A DNA stretch of 64,000 bases. Source: Cristatella mucedo. Taxonomy: Eukaryota; Bryozoa; Phylactolaemata; Cristatellidae. Position numbers and translations under genes: made by a program. Each line of letters starts with the position of its first letter. Position 1 is the first letter of the stretch. Below are positions 1-8,989 of this stretch, in pieces. Location of the stretch: NCBI GenBank assembly GCA_009760855.2, contig WPIO01000081.1:1495001-1559000 (forward strand). The letters are read 5' to 3'. Under the pieces are notes generated by a model that worked only from the letters and a program-made list of their open reading frames with translations, was not told the origin of the DNA and made no database searches.

Positions 1-32
1 TGCGTCTCCCAACTAGCGATGACGCCAGTCGC

Positions 33-51
33 GCGTCTTTTTTTCTTGCAG
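33..51 (+). promoter_or_regulatory. 3' splice site (acceptor) of the neuropeptide exon
   Basis: A pyrimidine-rich run (gtctttttttcttgcag) ends in CAG at 49-51. The sequence after it opens directly into the hydrophobic part of a signal peptide, with one base (position 52) completing a split codon. No in-frame ATG precedes the hydrophobic core within the window, so the initiator must come from an upstream exon. An intron that splits the signal peptide is common in neuropeptide genes. The branch point and the upstream exon cannot be seen. Confidence 0.6.
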
Positions 52-610
52 TCATGCCGCGCTCGCTGTAATCTCTTTCATCACTCTGGCGGTGATTGCG
101 TCTCTGCTACCGGCGGCAGATGGCCAGCCGCTGCTGCTGCCGCCGACCGCCGCGAAGAAAGTACCGCCTCTTGGAAAACAGTGGTTTGGCGGCGCGCCGG
201 CAGCGGCGCCGGTGGCTCCGCTGTCCACCAGAGAGCTCTTGCGGACGCTGTTCGAGAAGCTAAAGGCCGTCCTTGCCTTGTCTTCAGCAGCCACCCAACT
301 GCGGCCGTCGGAAGCGGACGGCCCGCCCGCCGCCGCAGTCGCCGCTGCAGCTGCCGCCCCGCGCAGGGAAACTGCCGGTGGGAAGCCGACGGAGACGATG
401 GCGGCGGTGAGATCTGCGGCGGCGGCGGCGCTACCGCGCGCGAGCGCCTTGGCGAATGAGCAGGGCCGCCGGCGGAGTGCATTCGACCTGCTGATGCTCA
501 AGCGCAACAATCGCCGAGAGCAGTATCCGCACTACAACCCGTTCGGCGGCGGAGTGTGGGGCAAGCGAGCTGCGCCGCCGACGGACTTCGAGTATGAGGT
601 GGAAGATTAG
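52..610 (+). CDS. Terminal exon of a secreted neuropeptide-type prohormone with one amidated peptide
   Basis: The frame starts right after a splice acceptor and runs about 185 codons to TAG at 608-610. The first 20 or so residues (HAALAVISFITLAVIASLLP, then AADG-Q) form a signal-peptide core with a small-residue cleavage region. The middle is an Ala/Pro-rich spacer without cysteine. The C-terminal part has dibasic sites: RRR before SAFDLLML-KR, then NNRR before EQYPHYNPFGGGVW, then G-K-R. The Gly-Lys-Arg predicts a VW-amide C-terminus, and the N-terminal Glu could cyclise only by a less usual route. The last 13 residues are acidic (DFEYEVED). This layout (signal peptide, spacer, convertase sites, Gly donor, acidic copeptide) fits a peptide hormone that matures in the regulated secretory pathway. 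The family is not recognised. The tail loosely recalls the PF-x-G-x-(I/V)-aromatic-amide pattern of SIFamides, but it sits at the wrong place in the precursor. The start lies in an unseen upstream exon. Confidence 0.72.
518..562 (+). other. Predicted mature amidated peptide within the prohormone
   Basis: The segment EQYPHYNPFGGGVW (518-559) is followed by Gly (560-562), the amide donor, and by Lys-Arg (563-568). It is preceded by an Arg-Arg pair. It holds two Tyr, one Phe and a C-terminal Trp-amide and has no cysteine. A neighbouring candidate product is SAFDLLML (476-499), bounded by RRR and KR. Whether the NNRR pair is actually cleaved, or whether the peptide starts at NNRR, cannot be decided from the sequence. 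Confidence 0.55.
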
Positions 611-651
611 GCCGCTCCGACGAGTGTGGGCGCGTTCGTCCAATCCCTTCT

Positions 652-722
<71 letters not shown>

Positions 723-937
723 TTCTCTCGCTCTCTTTTGTCCGCTGCAGCTCTTCCGGGTTGCTGCAAGTCCGTGCTGTAATACGTCGGCGTCTATTTA
801 TTAAAGCGATTCATCATCGCCTTGCTAAGTGGCGTCGAGTTTTTTCGCAGGACACAGATATGGCGACGGAAACGCAGCGAGAGAAAAAATATAAGCGGGA
901 GCAACTGTATGACCTGAAAACGAATCAGGTCATGTAA
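611..937 (+). other. Probable 3' UTR with a (CT)n tract
   Basis: After the stop codon comes a (CT)n microsatellite (about 651-720), then unique sequence with an ATTAAA-type polyadenylation hexamer near 800. The Ser/Leu-repeat and Arg/Glu-repeat ORFs that cross it are microsatellite translations, not genes. The transcript end is not defined. Confidence 0.4.
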
Positions 938-1095
938 TATGTCGGAGTCCTTAACTCCACAAAGCCAAAAAGACTAAAATGGTGTTACGCAGGAGAGTTT
1001 TCTATAGCTTACTAAAAGCCTGTGTGGCTCTCAATACGCATTCGGTATCCAACATACTTAATCTTACGTAACAAAAATAAAGTGGGAAGCATTGC
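938..1095 (-). mobile_element. LINE-B 3'-end fragment
   Basis: This stretch matches, on the minus strand, the 3' end seen at 4560-4725 and 8990-9150. Shared landmarks are the block around 'ctccacaaagccaaaaagact', the 'cgcaggagagttttctatag' block, and the 'gtgggaagcat-gc-gactctga' block. It is truncated to the last 150 or so bases. LINE-B is the older L2-like family of this window. Confidence 0.65.
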
Positions 1096-1115
1096 TGACT
1101 CTGAATGACAGTGTA

Positions 1116-1118
<3 letters not shown>

Positions 1119-1170
<52 letters not shown>
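1119..1170. repeat. (TA)n microsatellite
   Basis: About 25 uninterrupted TA units follow the LINE-B fragment and run directly into the tail side of a minus-strand SINE-B copy. It could derive from the SINE tail. Confidence 0.9.
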
Positions 1171-1171
<1 letters not shown>

Positions 1172-1173
<2 letters not shown>

Positions 1174-1345
1174 CATGCATATAATTTGCATAGTGCCCTA
1201 TGAGAACTTAATCTATATTCACGCACTTCACATGTATGCCAATGGGTTCCAGCCCACGACATTGATCTCGGCCGTCAAATGCAATTACATCGACCACAGT
1301 CACTAAAGACGTGCACCTCTTAACCGCTGAGCCAAAGACGCGCAC
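1172..1345 (-). mobile_element. SINE-B copy (tRNA-derived, L2-like tail)
   Basis: The reverse strand reads from a tRNA-like A box (TGGCTCAGCGGTTAAG), through a degenerate B box (GGGCTGGAACCC), to the tail 'gtgaagtgcgtgaatataga' and 'ttctcatagggcactatgca'. It is the most diverged of the clear SINE-B copies. An extra segment sits between the boxes compared with the copies at 49.5-49.8 kb. Confidence 0.7.
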
Positions 1346-1511
1346 GATGTACCGCAGTTGTGGCCAAACACAGTTAGAGTACTTAAGAATAGAAACAAGT
1401 TATAAGTGTGCTTGCATGCGAGTTAAGCAAACCAAAGGAGACAAGAGGAACAAGAGAGATGAAAAAGATACGAGAGTCCTGCGAGGAATATGCCAGCTGA
1501 CGGAGTTTACA

Positions 1512-1690
1512 TAAATAAATAAATCCTAGCTGATTATACAGCCTCTTTTTTATAGAGACAGAAGAGCTTTTACGGCTATCACCACCGCTTGCAGTAGCGA
1601 TAAAGGATCGCCCACCGCAGGAATCAAAATCACGACCGACGTCGTGAAAGCAACCGCCTTACCTAGTGTGCCATCATGGCTCACCACGAG
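1512..1690 (-). mobile_element. SINE-A copy (tRNA-derived)
   Basis: The reverse complement starts with GGTGAGCCATGATGGCACAC and contains the A-box-like TGGCACACTAGG and a mutated B box. It continues through the shared body (TGGTGATAGCCGTAAAAGC, CTTCTGTC, AAAAGAGGC) and ends in an (ATTT)n tail (ataaataaataaat at 1512 on the plus strand). It matches the copies at 30508 and 31414. Confidence 0.8.
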
Positions 1691-1731
1691 TTGAATTCAA
1701 ACGACCGCCGCTCAGAAGTGAGCGAGAGGAT

Positions 1732-2520
1732 TAATAATATTACACTTGGTAAAGCGCCTCAGAGAACTCAATCTCTGTCTAGGGACTTTTATGTTGCTGG
1801 AAGGGAGACACGATCGTTTGGTGAGTGGTATCATGCTTGATAAATAAAAAGATGAAATGGTTCAGGGGTGACATGCACAGGGTCAGCATGCAAGTGTAGT
1901 TACTGGCAGCATGCAACAGTGTCATCACGCATAAGCACATAAAGGACGAATCACAGGGACCCACCTTATGCTGTCATAAATAGGTCCGTTTTTAAATTCT
2001 TTTTAACTGCCATAAACTCGGGAGATGTCGTGCCGTAAGTCGGGAGTGAGTTCAGGGCTTTGGGAGCAAACGAGCTAAAAGCAAGGTCTTCAAAGGATTT
2101 GAGGTTTGTACGTGGTATAGGCAAATAGTTAAATTCCAAAAAGCTTGTGGTATCTTGCTTAGCCTGGTGGGGCAGTAGATCTGAGAGGTAGGTTGGAGCC
2201 AAAGTCTTAAGGGACCTAAAAAAGAGCCACAAAACTTTGGTTGCGTTGATTGACTGGTTGCCAGTGCAGGTCAGCGAGAAGATGTGTGACGAGGCATCGG
2301 AGACGCTCACGACAGACAAGCCTAGCTGCAGAGTTTTGAATCAGCTGTAAGCGCCTGATTGCACATGCCGGTAGACCAGCAAGCAATGAGTTACAGGAGT
2401 CAAGACGGGATGTCACCAATGCATGGTACAACTTGGATGTGCTATCCCATGTCTCAATGTAATACATCAAGGACGAATATGGAAGACAAACCATTCAGCG
2501 TGAACACCTAAAATCCAATG
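1732..2520 (-). mobile_element. LINE-A (L2 clade) 3' part, minus strand
   Basis: Starting from the 3' end, the plus strand shows an (AAT)n-type tail remnant, the stem-loop (aaagcgcctcagagaactca), the 3' UTR with its duplicated GCATGCTGACA-type blocks, and the C-terminal RT region. The reverse frames give [40 protein letters not shown] and FLEFNYLPIPRTNLKSFEDL. Several frameshifts break it, and it is 5' truncated after the [10 protein letters not shown] region. Confidence 0.85.
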
Positions 2521-2639
2521 CAATGACGTGTTAAGTCAATCTCATGTGTCATTAAGTCGCGCAAAATTAATTTAATGTTGGCTGTGCTAGCCAGCATACC
2601 TGACACATGATATTGCAGTAAGGTCACTTGTCTCCTTCT

Positions 2640-2792
2640 CTCTTCTCCTAACTTCATTTCAACGTCTCTCAGCGTGTCTCAGCCTCTCTCCATGGACATA
2701 TCTACCAAGCATCTTCTTTCTATATTGCTAAATACTTATGCATACTCAAGATATATCTGTATTTTTAATATTCATATGTATGTACACACACG

Positions 2793-2852
<60 letters not shown>
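2640..2852. repeat. CT-rich stretch, then (CA)n and (TA)n microsatellites
   Basis: A CT-rich low-complexity stretch (about 2630-2690) is followed by mixed AT-rich sequence, then (CA)n at about 2789-2836 and (TA)n to 2852. No gene is visible between the LINE-A copies at 1732 and 3045. Confidence 0.85.
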
Positions 2853-2855
<3 letters not shown>

Positions 2856-3044
2856 TATCCAACCACACGGCTCAATGCATGACTGTCTAGACCTCTATCT
2901 AGAGCTAAAAAGATAAAGATAAAAAAAAGATAAAAAGATAAAGAGATTATTGTATTAATGTAGATTATTCTCTTCGGCTCTCACTTGTTGCGGCTCTCCC
3001 TGCCTATGAAATAAGACTCCTAGAGTTGGTGCGTAACTCAATAG

Positions 3045-3535
3045 TTTAAATAATAATAATAATAATGCACTTTATAAAGCGCCCTCACAGAACTCAGTCT
3101 CTTTTTAGGCGCTTTACATTTGCTGCGAAGGGAAATGCAATTGAATGGTGAGTAATATCATGCTTGATATGAACATGCTTGACATGAATAACATGGTTAG
3201 GGATAACATGCACAGATTCAGCATGCAAATGTGGTTAGTGGCAGCATGCACAGTGTCAGCACGCATAAGCACATCAAGGATGAATCACGGGGACCCACTA
3301 AATGCTGTCCTAAATAGGTGTGTTTAAGTTCTTTTTAAATGTGGTCAAGTCAAGGGATGTTCTGACGCAAGTCGGGAGTGAGTTCCAGGCTTCGGGAGCT
3401 TACGAACTAAATGCACGGTCTCCAAAGGATTTGAGGTTTGTACGGGGTATTTGTAGACTGTTGGATTCCGAAAAGCGGGTGGTACGATGCTTGGCCTTGT
3501 GGGAGGGAGTAGATCTGAGAGATAGTTTGGCTTGT
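3045..3535 (-). mobile_element. LINE-A 3' part, minus strand
   Basis: An (AAT)n tail at 3046-3064 leads into the stem-loop (aaagcgccctcacagaactcag), the 3' UTR, and the reverse-strand frames of the final ORF2 segment (the FGD-AFS-YA-KAWNSLPT block). The match ends near 3535, inside the region just downstream of the SLAP-YLSDLL motif. Frameshifted and 5' truncated. Confidence 0.85.
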
Positions 3536-3559
3536 CTGTGGTGAGTAATGTGCCGGTCC

Positions 3560-4725
3560 TTTTACATCACCTCTCTTTGACCTGCACTGGCTCCCCCATC
3601 AAGGACTTCGAGATGATTGCACACACTTGTATGTCCGGTCATCTCTTGCTTCTTTAAAAATATCTGAAAAACTTGCTGCCTAACTTTTTTTCGAACCAGC
3701 CACCCATCTGACACTAGTATACGAGCAGTGGTTCTAACTCACTAACTCTCATACTCTTTGCAGACCCTGTCTTCATTGTCTATCCTCCCGTAGCCGAGAA
3801 CTTGCTGGCGACTGATAGCATGGCATCCCGTGAACTGACGCTGAATTGAGGCTAGAATAACCCGTTCCTCACCGGCATTGGTACCTAATGCCTCTGAACT
3901 GTTTGAGTGGTGCATAAGCGTACTGTAATTGTCCGCAATGCTGTCACTAATCTGTCGACGTGCTTCATTTTGAACGAATGCGAGGTGCCGGGACAAAAAT
4001 GCTTACTTCTCTGAGGATGTAATAGCACAAGACCAATGGATTCGCTCTCGAGCCTGGAAGCCTGCCGGGATACCGCTTAACGCAACGCACTCGACGGCGA
4101 CGACGCCTTCGATCGTGCGAGTCGACCACCCGACTCAGACGCTCTGAACTGGACATGGACCGCGCTGCGACAGCAGAGGCCACCGATTGCGACAGCGACG
4201 GCCAGGTACGCTCGCCGTTGCAGACGCTACGTCGCCACGAGCTCGCTGGCTAATTTCGTTTACGCCCGCCGAAGCTGAGCTGCGTACACAGACGACTGTG
4301 CACTGCTGCATTGGTTTCAGCCTGTTCGTGCCCTGAGGTCCTGTGTGGACAATAAGTTAGCTGTCCCATTCCTCCGCTTAAAGACCGTTGGCAACAGAAG
4401 CTTTAGCTCTGCAGGTCCTAGACTGTGGAACTCGCTTCCACAATTCTTACGCAACGACAACTACTCTCCTACTGCCGACTCTGGCACATCCTTTTCAACG
4501 GTCCTGAGCTGCTACTTCTATGCTACTCACGACCTCAACTGCTCTCCTGACTCTGCTATGCTTCCAACTTTCTCTTTGTTGCGTGAGATGAAGTCTGTTG
4601 GCTACCGAATGCGTACCGAAAGCCGCTTAGGCTGTGAGTGCGCTATACAAAACTCTCCTGCGTAGCACTCACATGGTCTTTATGACTTTGTGGAGTTACT
4701 GACGGAGATACATTACATTACAGTG
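3560..4725 (+). mobile_element. LINE-B C-terminal RT and 3' UTR, interrupted
   Basis: A short forward segment (about 3560-3730) reads like the DLHWLP region of an L2-type ORF2. The final domain resumes at about 4315 (LAVPFLRLKTVGNRSFSSAG, PRLWNSLPQFLRNDNYSP). The 3' UTR follows (GAAAGCCGCTTAGGC, GTGAGTGCGCTATACAAA) and the element ends in ATTACATTACA at 4710-4722. The middle (about 3740-4310) does not match other LINE-B copies. Confidence 0.7.
3740..4310. other. Unassigned DNA inside LINE-B
   Basis: This block of about 570 bp separates two LINE-B segments. It holds an 84-codon minus-strand ORF (3742-3996; RHLAFVQNEARRQISDSIAD near its start) and GC-rich sequence toward 4200. I recognise no domain, terminal inverted repeat or poly(A)-like tail. 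It may be an inserted element or a diverged stretch of LINE-B. Confidence 0.35.
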
Positions 4726-5061
4726 GCTGTAATCGCGCGTCATTGGGCGGAGACGCAACGGAGACGTCCACATCTGAGCCGCTCAAGCGTATTACACCCG
4801 AGGCGGCTGCCGCCGTCGCAGCGGCGCAAAAGGCACTGCACCCTGAGCCGAACGCATAGCCTCGCGCCATTTTCGGGTCGCCGCAGCCACCGGGCGTCGG
4901 AGACTACGCCTCGACGGCGCGCCGATGACGCGGCGGCGTGGCGGGCGCCCTCAACAGTACGGCGGACGACGGCGAGACGCCTGCACCTCGCAATCGCGGG
5001 CGGCCGTCAGTGCACCTCCGTGCGACCGCTGGGCGTGAGACCGAGCGACGAACTGCGAAAG

Positions 5062-5072
5062 AAGATGGCGGC
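5062..5072 (+). promoter_or_regulatory. YY1-like motif AAGATGGCGGC
   Basis: This is an exact match to the core AAGATGGCGGC seen at YY1-bound initiators in animals. It lies in the CpG-rich island. Orientation and a transcription start cannot be tested from sequence alone, and an 11-bp match could be chance in GC-rich DNA. Confidence 0.3.
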
Positions 5073-5163
5073 TGGCGGCAGGCGCTGGCCTCAAGCGGAG
5101 GTCGTCGGGAGCGACAGTGGCCAATGGGGGGGGGGGGAAGCGGGATAATCGGGGCGAAACGGG

Positions 5164-5164
5164 C

Positions 5165-5226
<62 letters not shown>
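5164..5226. repeat. (GCC)n microsatellite
   Basis: About 20 pure GCC/CCG units. The poly-Arg and poly-Ala ORFs here are products of this repeat. Confidence 0.95.
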
Positions 5227-5229
5227 CTG

Positions 5230-5465
5230 GCCGTCGCTCCTGCCGCCGCGCTTCTCGCGGTGCCGTTAGGTGCGCGTCGCCCACTGGCGTCGCTCCTGTC
5301 TCGCGCTTCTCGCGGTGCCAGCGGTGCCAGCTGGCGTCGCTCTTGGCGAGTGCAGTTCGCTGCGTCTGCGAGCGCCGTGCGCTCGGCCAGCTCTTGACGA
5401 GCGCAGTGCGCTCCGTCTGCTCCGTCTGCGAGCGCCGTGCGCTCGGCCAGCTCTTGGCGAGCGGT
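5230..5465. repeat. GC-rich minisatellite (about 60-bp unit)
   Basis: The block 'tctgcgagcgccgtgcgctc' plus 'ggccagctcttg' recurs at exactly 60 bp (about 5364 and 5424), with a partial third unit before it. An earlier duplicated block ('cgcgcttctcgcggtgcc') appears at about 5245 and 5306. The 60-bp period keeps the frame and explains the repeated LAERTALAD-type peptide seen in reverse translation. Confidence 0.75.
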
Positions 5466-5994
5466 GGCCGCCGCGCTGCCCGGAAGGCATCCGCAGCGAA
5501 CGCCGTGGCTCGTGCGCGGCCCAGCCTCTCCGTATTGATCGTCCGCGGCGGCGCTGCAGTCGCAGCGCGAGAGCTCCTGCAGGTAAGCAAACACGCCGCT
5601 AATCGCGCGGTTGCCCAATAGCAACGGACTGATTCGCCGTGTCGCGCGACTCGCCCAGTGACGCGCGCGCGGTCGATCGGCAACCAGCCGCGGAGGTGCG
5701 CGCGCGACAGCACGATTGGCGGCGTTGTTCCAAGACTGGCCAGCTGCTGGCTGCAGCCGGTCGCCACGCGCGAGCAACTGTCGCGTCTAAATACGCCAGC
5801 CAACGCCGCCGCAGCCGTCGCCCAAGTCGCTGGAGACGGCTCCAACTGAAGGGCAACCCCGACTCTGCCCTGTTGCCCGCCGATAGCGGAGGAGGCGCAG
5901 TGCATGCCTGCAGCTGTGCGCGGCGGCGCACATTCTCGGTGAAAAGGTCAACAGCGGCGACTACCGATTCTCGGTCATCACCGCCGCTACTGTA

Positions 5995-6395
5995 GAACCT
6001 CGTACAAACCTCAAATCCTGTGGAGACCGTGCATTTAGTTCGTATGCTCTCAAAGCCTGGAACTCCCTCCCGACCTGCGTCAGAACATCCTCTGACTTGA
6101 CCACATTTAAAAAGAACTTAAAAACACACCTATTTAGGACAGCATTTAGTGGGTCCCTGTGATTCGTCCTTCATGTGCTTATGCATGCTGACATTGTGCA
6201 TGCTGCCACTAACCACATTTGCATGCTGACCCTGTGCATGTCATCCCTAACCATGTTATTCATGTTGTTTATCATGCATGATATTACTCACCATTCAATT
6301 GCATTTCCCTTTCCAGCAAATGCAAAGCACCTAGAGAGAGATTGAGTTCTCTGAGGGCGCTTTGTCAAGTGCATTATTATTATCATTAGTAGTAG
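5995..6395 (+). mobile_element. LINE-A 3' end, plus strand
   Basis: It reads RTNLKSCGDRAFSSYALKAW, then NSLPTCVRTSSDLTTFKKNL and KTHLFRTAFSGSL, with a stop and then the 3' UTR. The UTR carries the duplicated GCATGCTGACATTGTGCATG / GCATGCTGACCCTGTGCATG blocks and a stem-loop (aaagcacctagagagagatt, ttctctgagggcgctttgtc). The tail is a short mutated ATT repeat. The frame is intact over the last 55 codons. Confidence 0.9.
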
Positions 6396-6479
6396 TAGCG
6401 TAAGCAGCAGCTACCGTCATCGTTTCATCCCTGTGGCAGGAACTGGGTGCGCATAGACAGACTGTATGCATACGCACAC

Positions 6480-6575
6480 ATAATAAAGTATATATCTATA
6501 TGTATAACTCTCTCTCTCTATACATATATATATATACATATATATATATATGTATATATATTTATATATATATAC
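6480..6575. repeat. TA-rich low-complexity repeat
   Basis: Mixed (TA)n with tcattcat-like and CT interruptions. No gene is present between the LINE-A tail and the R2-type LINE piece that follows. Confidence 0.85.
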
Positions 6576-6900
6576 TAAAATATTAAATGTGCATTTAGTG
6601 CCTCACACTGCCAGGGTGCCCCGATATAGTACAGGGACCACACGGCTTCCAAGCCGGTAGTGGCGTAGGAGACGCAAAGCCGCAGCAACGCCTTTCGCTC
6701 CGTCCGTGGAATGCCAAGGTCGGCCAGGCAAGCTTTATTGTTTGGCCACCAGCTGCCGAGATCTCCGACCACGAAAGGTCTCACCGCCGCTGACCGATAG
6801 CCAGCGGCTGCATACATATCAGCTTTGCTCCGGGCAGCCGCCACCAGGGCTGCCTGGCTGCCGTCCAACGGCAGCGTCACATCATCGTCAGCCTCGAATG
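6576..6900 (-). pseudogene. R2-type LINE, C-terminal segment (restriction-like endonuclease side)
   Basis: The minus strand reads DVTLPLDGSQAALVAAARSK, then ADMYAAAGY, then PFVVGDLGSWWPNNKACLAD and LGIPRTERKALLRLCVS. The 'D-V-T-x-P-x-(D/E)' strand followed by 'VVG-LGSW-P-N' and 'LGI' is the typical end of R2-type LINE proteins that carry a restriction-like endonuclease. The related strand DVTVPFDDSDDAF occurs at about 25281-25320 on the plus strand. The frame breaks upstream of about 6890, so only the last 100 or so residues are present. Confidence 0.65.
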
Positions 6901-7810
6901 CGAGGAGAAGCAGCAGTCAGCTGCGCTCCGGGAGTTGGCGCCTTGGCATTAGAGCTGAGTTTCGCTCTGCAGTTGGTGCGCGTCACGGTCTCTGTCGAAC
7001 GCATGTACATTCTACGTCGCTATCGAATAGAATTCTTTAAGCTACGCCAGATGCTGCCTTTTTCTCTCGAGGACAGCGGGCGCTCTTTCGGGCTGAGACG
7101 AAGAGCGCCCATTGTGCGACGCTGCTGCACGTGCGCTCCAGCTCCTCCCGGATGCGGAAGCCGCTAGCCACGCTTGCGGCAACAGTAGCAGGCGCCGACG
7201 GAGGAGCTCGGGCAAGAATCGAGCCACGTGACCGCGCTCGAGGCGCTTCACCGCAAGGCTGCGCGCGCAGCCGGACGAGCGTCTCGGCGGTCCGGCAGCA
7301 GCACCCACCTGCGCTCGCTCCGTTCATTCCTTCGGAGCCCATCGCCCCGAGCGACTGAGCTGCCGAGCCCAGGCCAAAGTGGGCGGAGACGCGGTAACTT
7401 AAAGCTGCCTAATTTTACCGAGGAGCGCATACCTATCGCCGCCGCCGTGGCACCGGCCGCAGCGCCGCCGCTACCGCTGTCGAGCTCGGCGGCTGTCGCC
7501 GGCCTGCCTGCCTGTTCTCCGGGGCCGCCAGCGTCGATTGCTGCGGCCAGGCCGAGTCACTCTCTCATGCCGAGCATGCGAGCAACGATCTGCCCGACTG
7601 GCGGCGAGCATGACGCGAAAGCAAGCGCCGCTGGCTTCGACGGGCCTAGCGGTTATCCTAGCGTCTGCACGGGCTGGCGGAAATGCTAGAAATTACAGCC
7701 CATTGCCCCGGTGAAACTCCGCCCAATCAAGTCGCTCAGATTTGTCTGGTCGCAAACGCCTTCGCTGCGTTCAGCTTCATAATCCAGATGGGTTCGTCTC
7801 GATTGGTTAG
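6900..7810. other. GC-rich region without a recognised gene
   Basis: Overlapping ORFs in several frames are Arg/Ala/Ser-rich and compositional. Possible promoter-like elements are a CTCCGCCCAAT box (7711-7725), which mirrors ATTGGGCGGAG at 4744, and GTGGGCGGAG near 7379. No domain, splice-consistent exon or repeat family is identified. Confidence 0.35.
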
Positions 7811-8205
7811 AAGCCTTTCAGGAGCGTGCTGCAGCAGTAGCAGCGGCGATTGCTAAGAGTGCTGCTGAAGGCTCTTGAAGGGTGAAATGCAATAGAAAGC
7901 CCTGCCACGTAACTGCCTGCAGGCAACTCGAAGAATGGCTGCTGCTTCGATGAAGCTGAGCAACTCGCTGCAGCGGAAGCACCGACACCGTGGCGAAAAC
8001 GCTGAGTGGAAAGCGTGCGATGATGACGTAACCACGTAACCGGGCATTCTCACGTGTATTGACATATTCGTGCAAGATAATAGCAGTCGTGAGAGTTATT
8101 GCAGACAACGAGAACAAAAAACTCTCAACTCTCACGTCTGCATTGCACTGGCATGCATGGCAGCAACAACAAAAATAACAAGCATTTAGATTTCGCACCA
8201 ACAGA

Positions 8206-8206
<1 letters not shown>

Positions 8207-8244
<38 letters not shown>

Positions 8245-8245
8245 C

Positions 8246-8336
<91 letters not shown>

Positions 8337-8512
8337 GGTCACTCTCTCTCTCTCTCTTTGTTTCTGTCTCTCTATTTCTTTATCTCTCTTTGGCTCACTC
8401 TGTCTCGCTGTGTCTCTGTCCCTTTCTGTCTTTCTGTCTATCTGTCTTTCTGTTTTTCTGTGTTTCTGTCTTTCTGTCTCTCTGTCTCTCTGTCTCTCTC
8501 TTTCTCTCTAGG
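8207..8512. repeat. Long CT-rich microsatellite, pure then degenerate
   Basis: Almost pure (CT)n runs from about 8211 to 8336 and decays into a CTGT/CTTT mixture to 8512. Poly-Leu/Ser and Arg/Glu reading frames come from it. Confidence 0.95.
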
Positions 8513-8845
8513 TACTCTACATATGGCAGGTAAGAAATCACTTCAGATAAGAAATCACGACAATTAGTGATGCAGTGCAAAGTTTCAGAGTGCATTCAAA
8601 AAAGACTATTCAGATTTATCAAGCAAAAACTTTGAGAAGCATGTGGGTCTTGAGTTTGTTTTCAAATTGTTTGAATCAGTAGACGCTACGATATGAGCAG
8701 GTAGCAAGCTCAGAGCTCTGTGAGCTCAACAATCACATGGCTTCTAGCCAAGAAACCATGAGCTGCAGTATCGCAGCTTAGCAAAGGAAGTTAAGTTGCA
8801 CTAGATTAGCAGTCTATCAGCGAATCAGTTGTTGAAATAGCTATA

Positions 8846-8985
8846 CAAATATAATTTATTTGTATAGCACCCCATGAGAACCTTATCTCTATTAAGGCGC
8901 TTCACATATGCCTTGGGGCTCGAGCCCACGACCTCAGCCAGACCTTTGTCGGGGCAAGCACCTTAACCGCTGGACCAAACCAGCT
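8846..8985 (-). mobile_element. SINE-B copy
   Basis: On the reverse strand it has A box TGGTCCAGCGGTTAAGG, a spacer with 'tgaggtcgtg', B box GGGCTCGAGCCCC, then the L2-like tail 'gtgaagcgccttaatagaga', 'taaggttctcatggggtgct' and 'atacaaat'. It is one of the best-preserved copies and lies immediately beside the 3' end of a LINE-B copy. Confidence 0.88.
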
Positions 8986-8989
8986 CGAT

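Larger units (their letters stand above)
4740..5990. other. GC-rich, CpG-rich island-like region
   Basis: The region is very rich in CG dinucleotides, with an Sp1/CCAAT-type start (attgggcggagacgc at 4744). ORFs are open in almost every frame because of composition, and all translate to Arg/Ala/Pro-rich sequence without a recognisable domain. It contains a GCC microsatellite, a GC-rich minisatellite and a YY1-like motif, listed separately. It could be a promoter or 5' exon of a gene whose other exons are not evident. It ends sharply at a LINE-A copy near 5995. Confidence 0.45.

Noticed and set aside
626-937. Ser/Leu-repeat ORF (and Arg/Glu ORFs on the other strand) over CT tracts here and at 8.1, 17.0, 26.7 and 34.6 kb
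   Set aside because: They are translations of (CT)n microsatellites in different frames, with no start context or conserved flanks.
4904-5905. 333-codon minus-strand ORF in the GC-rich island
   Set aside because: Five overlapping frames are equally open; the translation is Arg/Ala-rich with a poly-Arg run from the GCC repeat and shows no domain.
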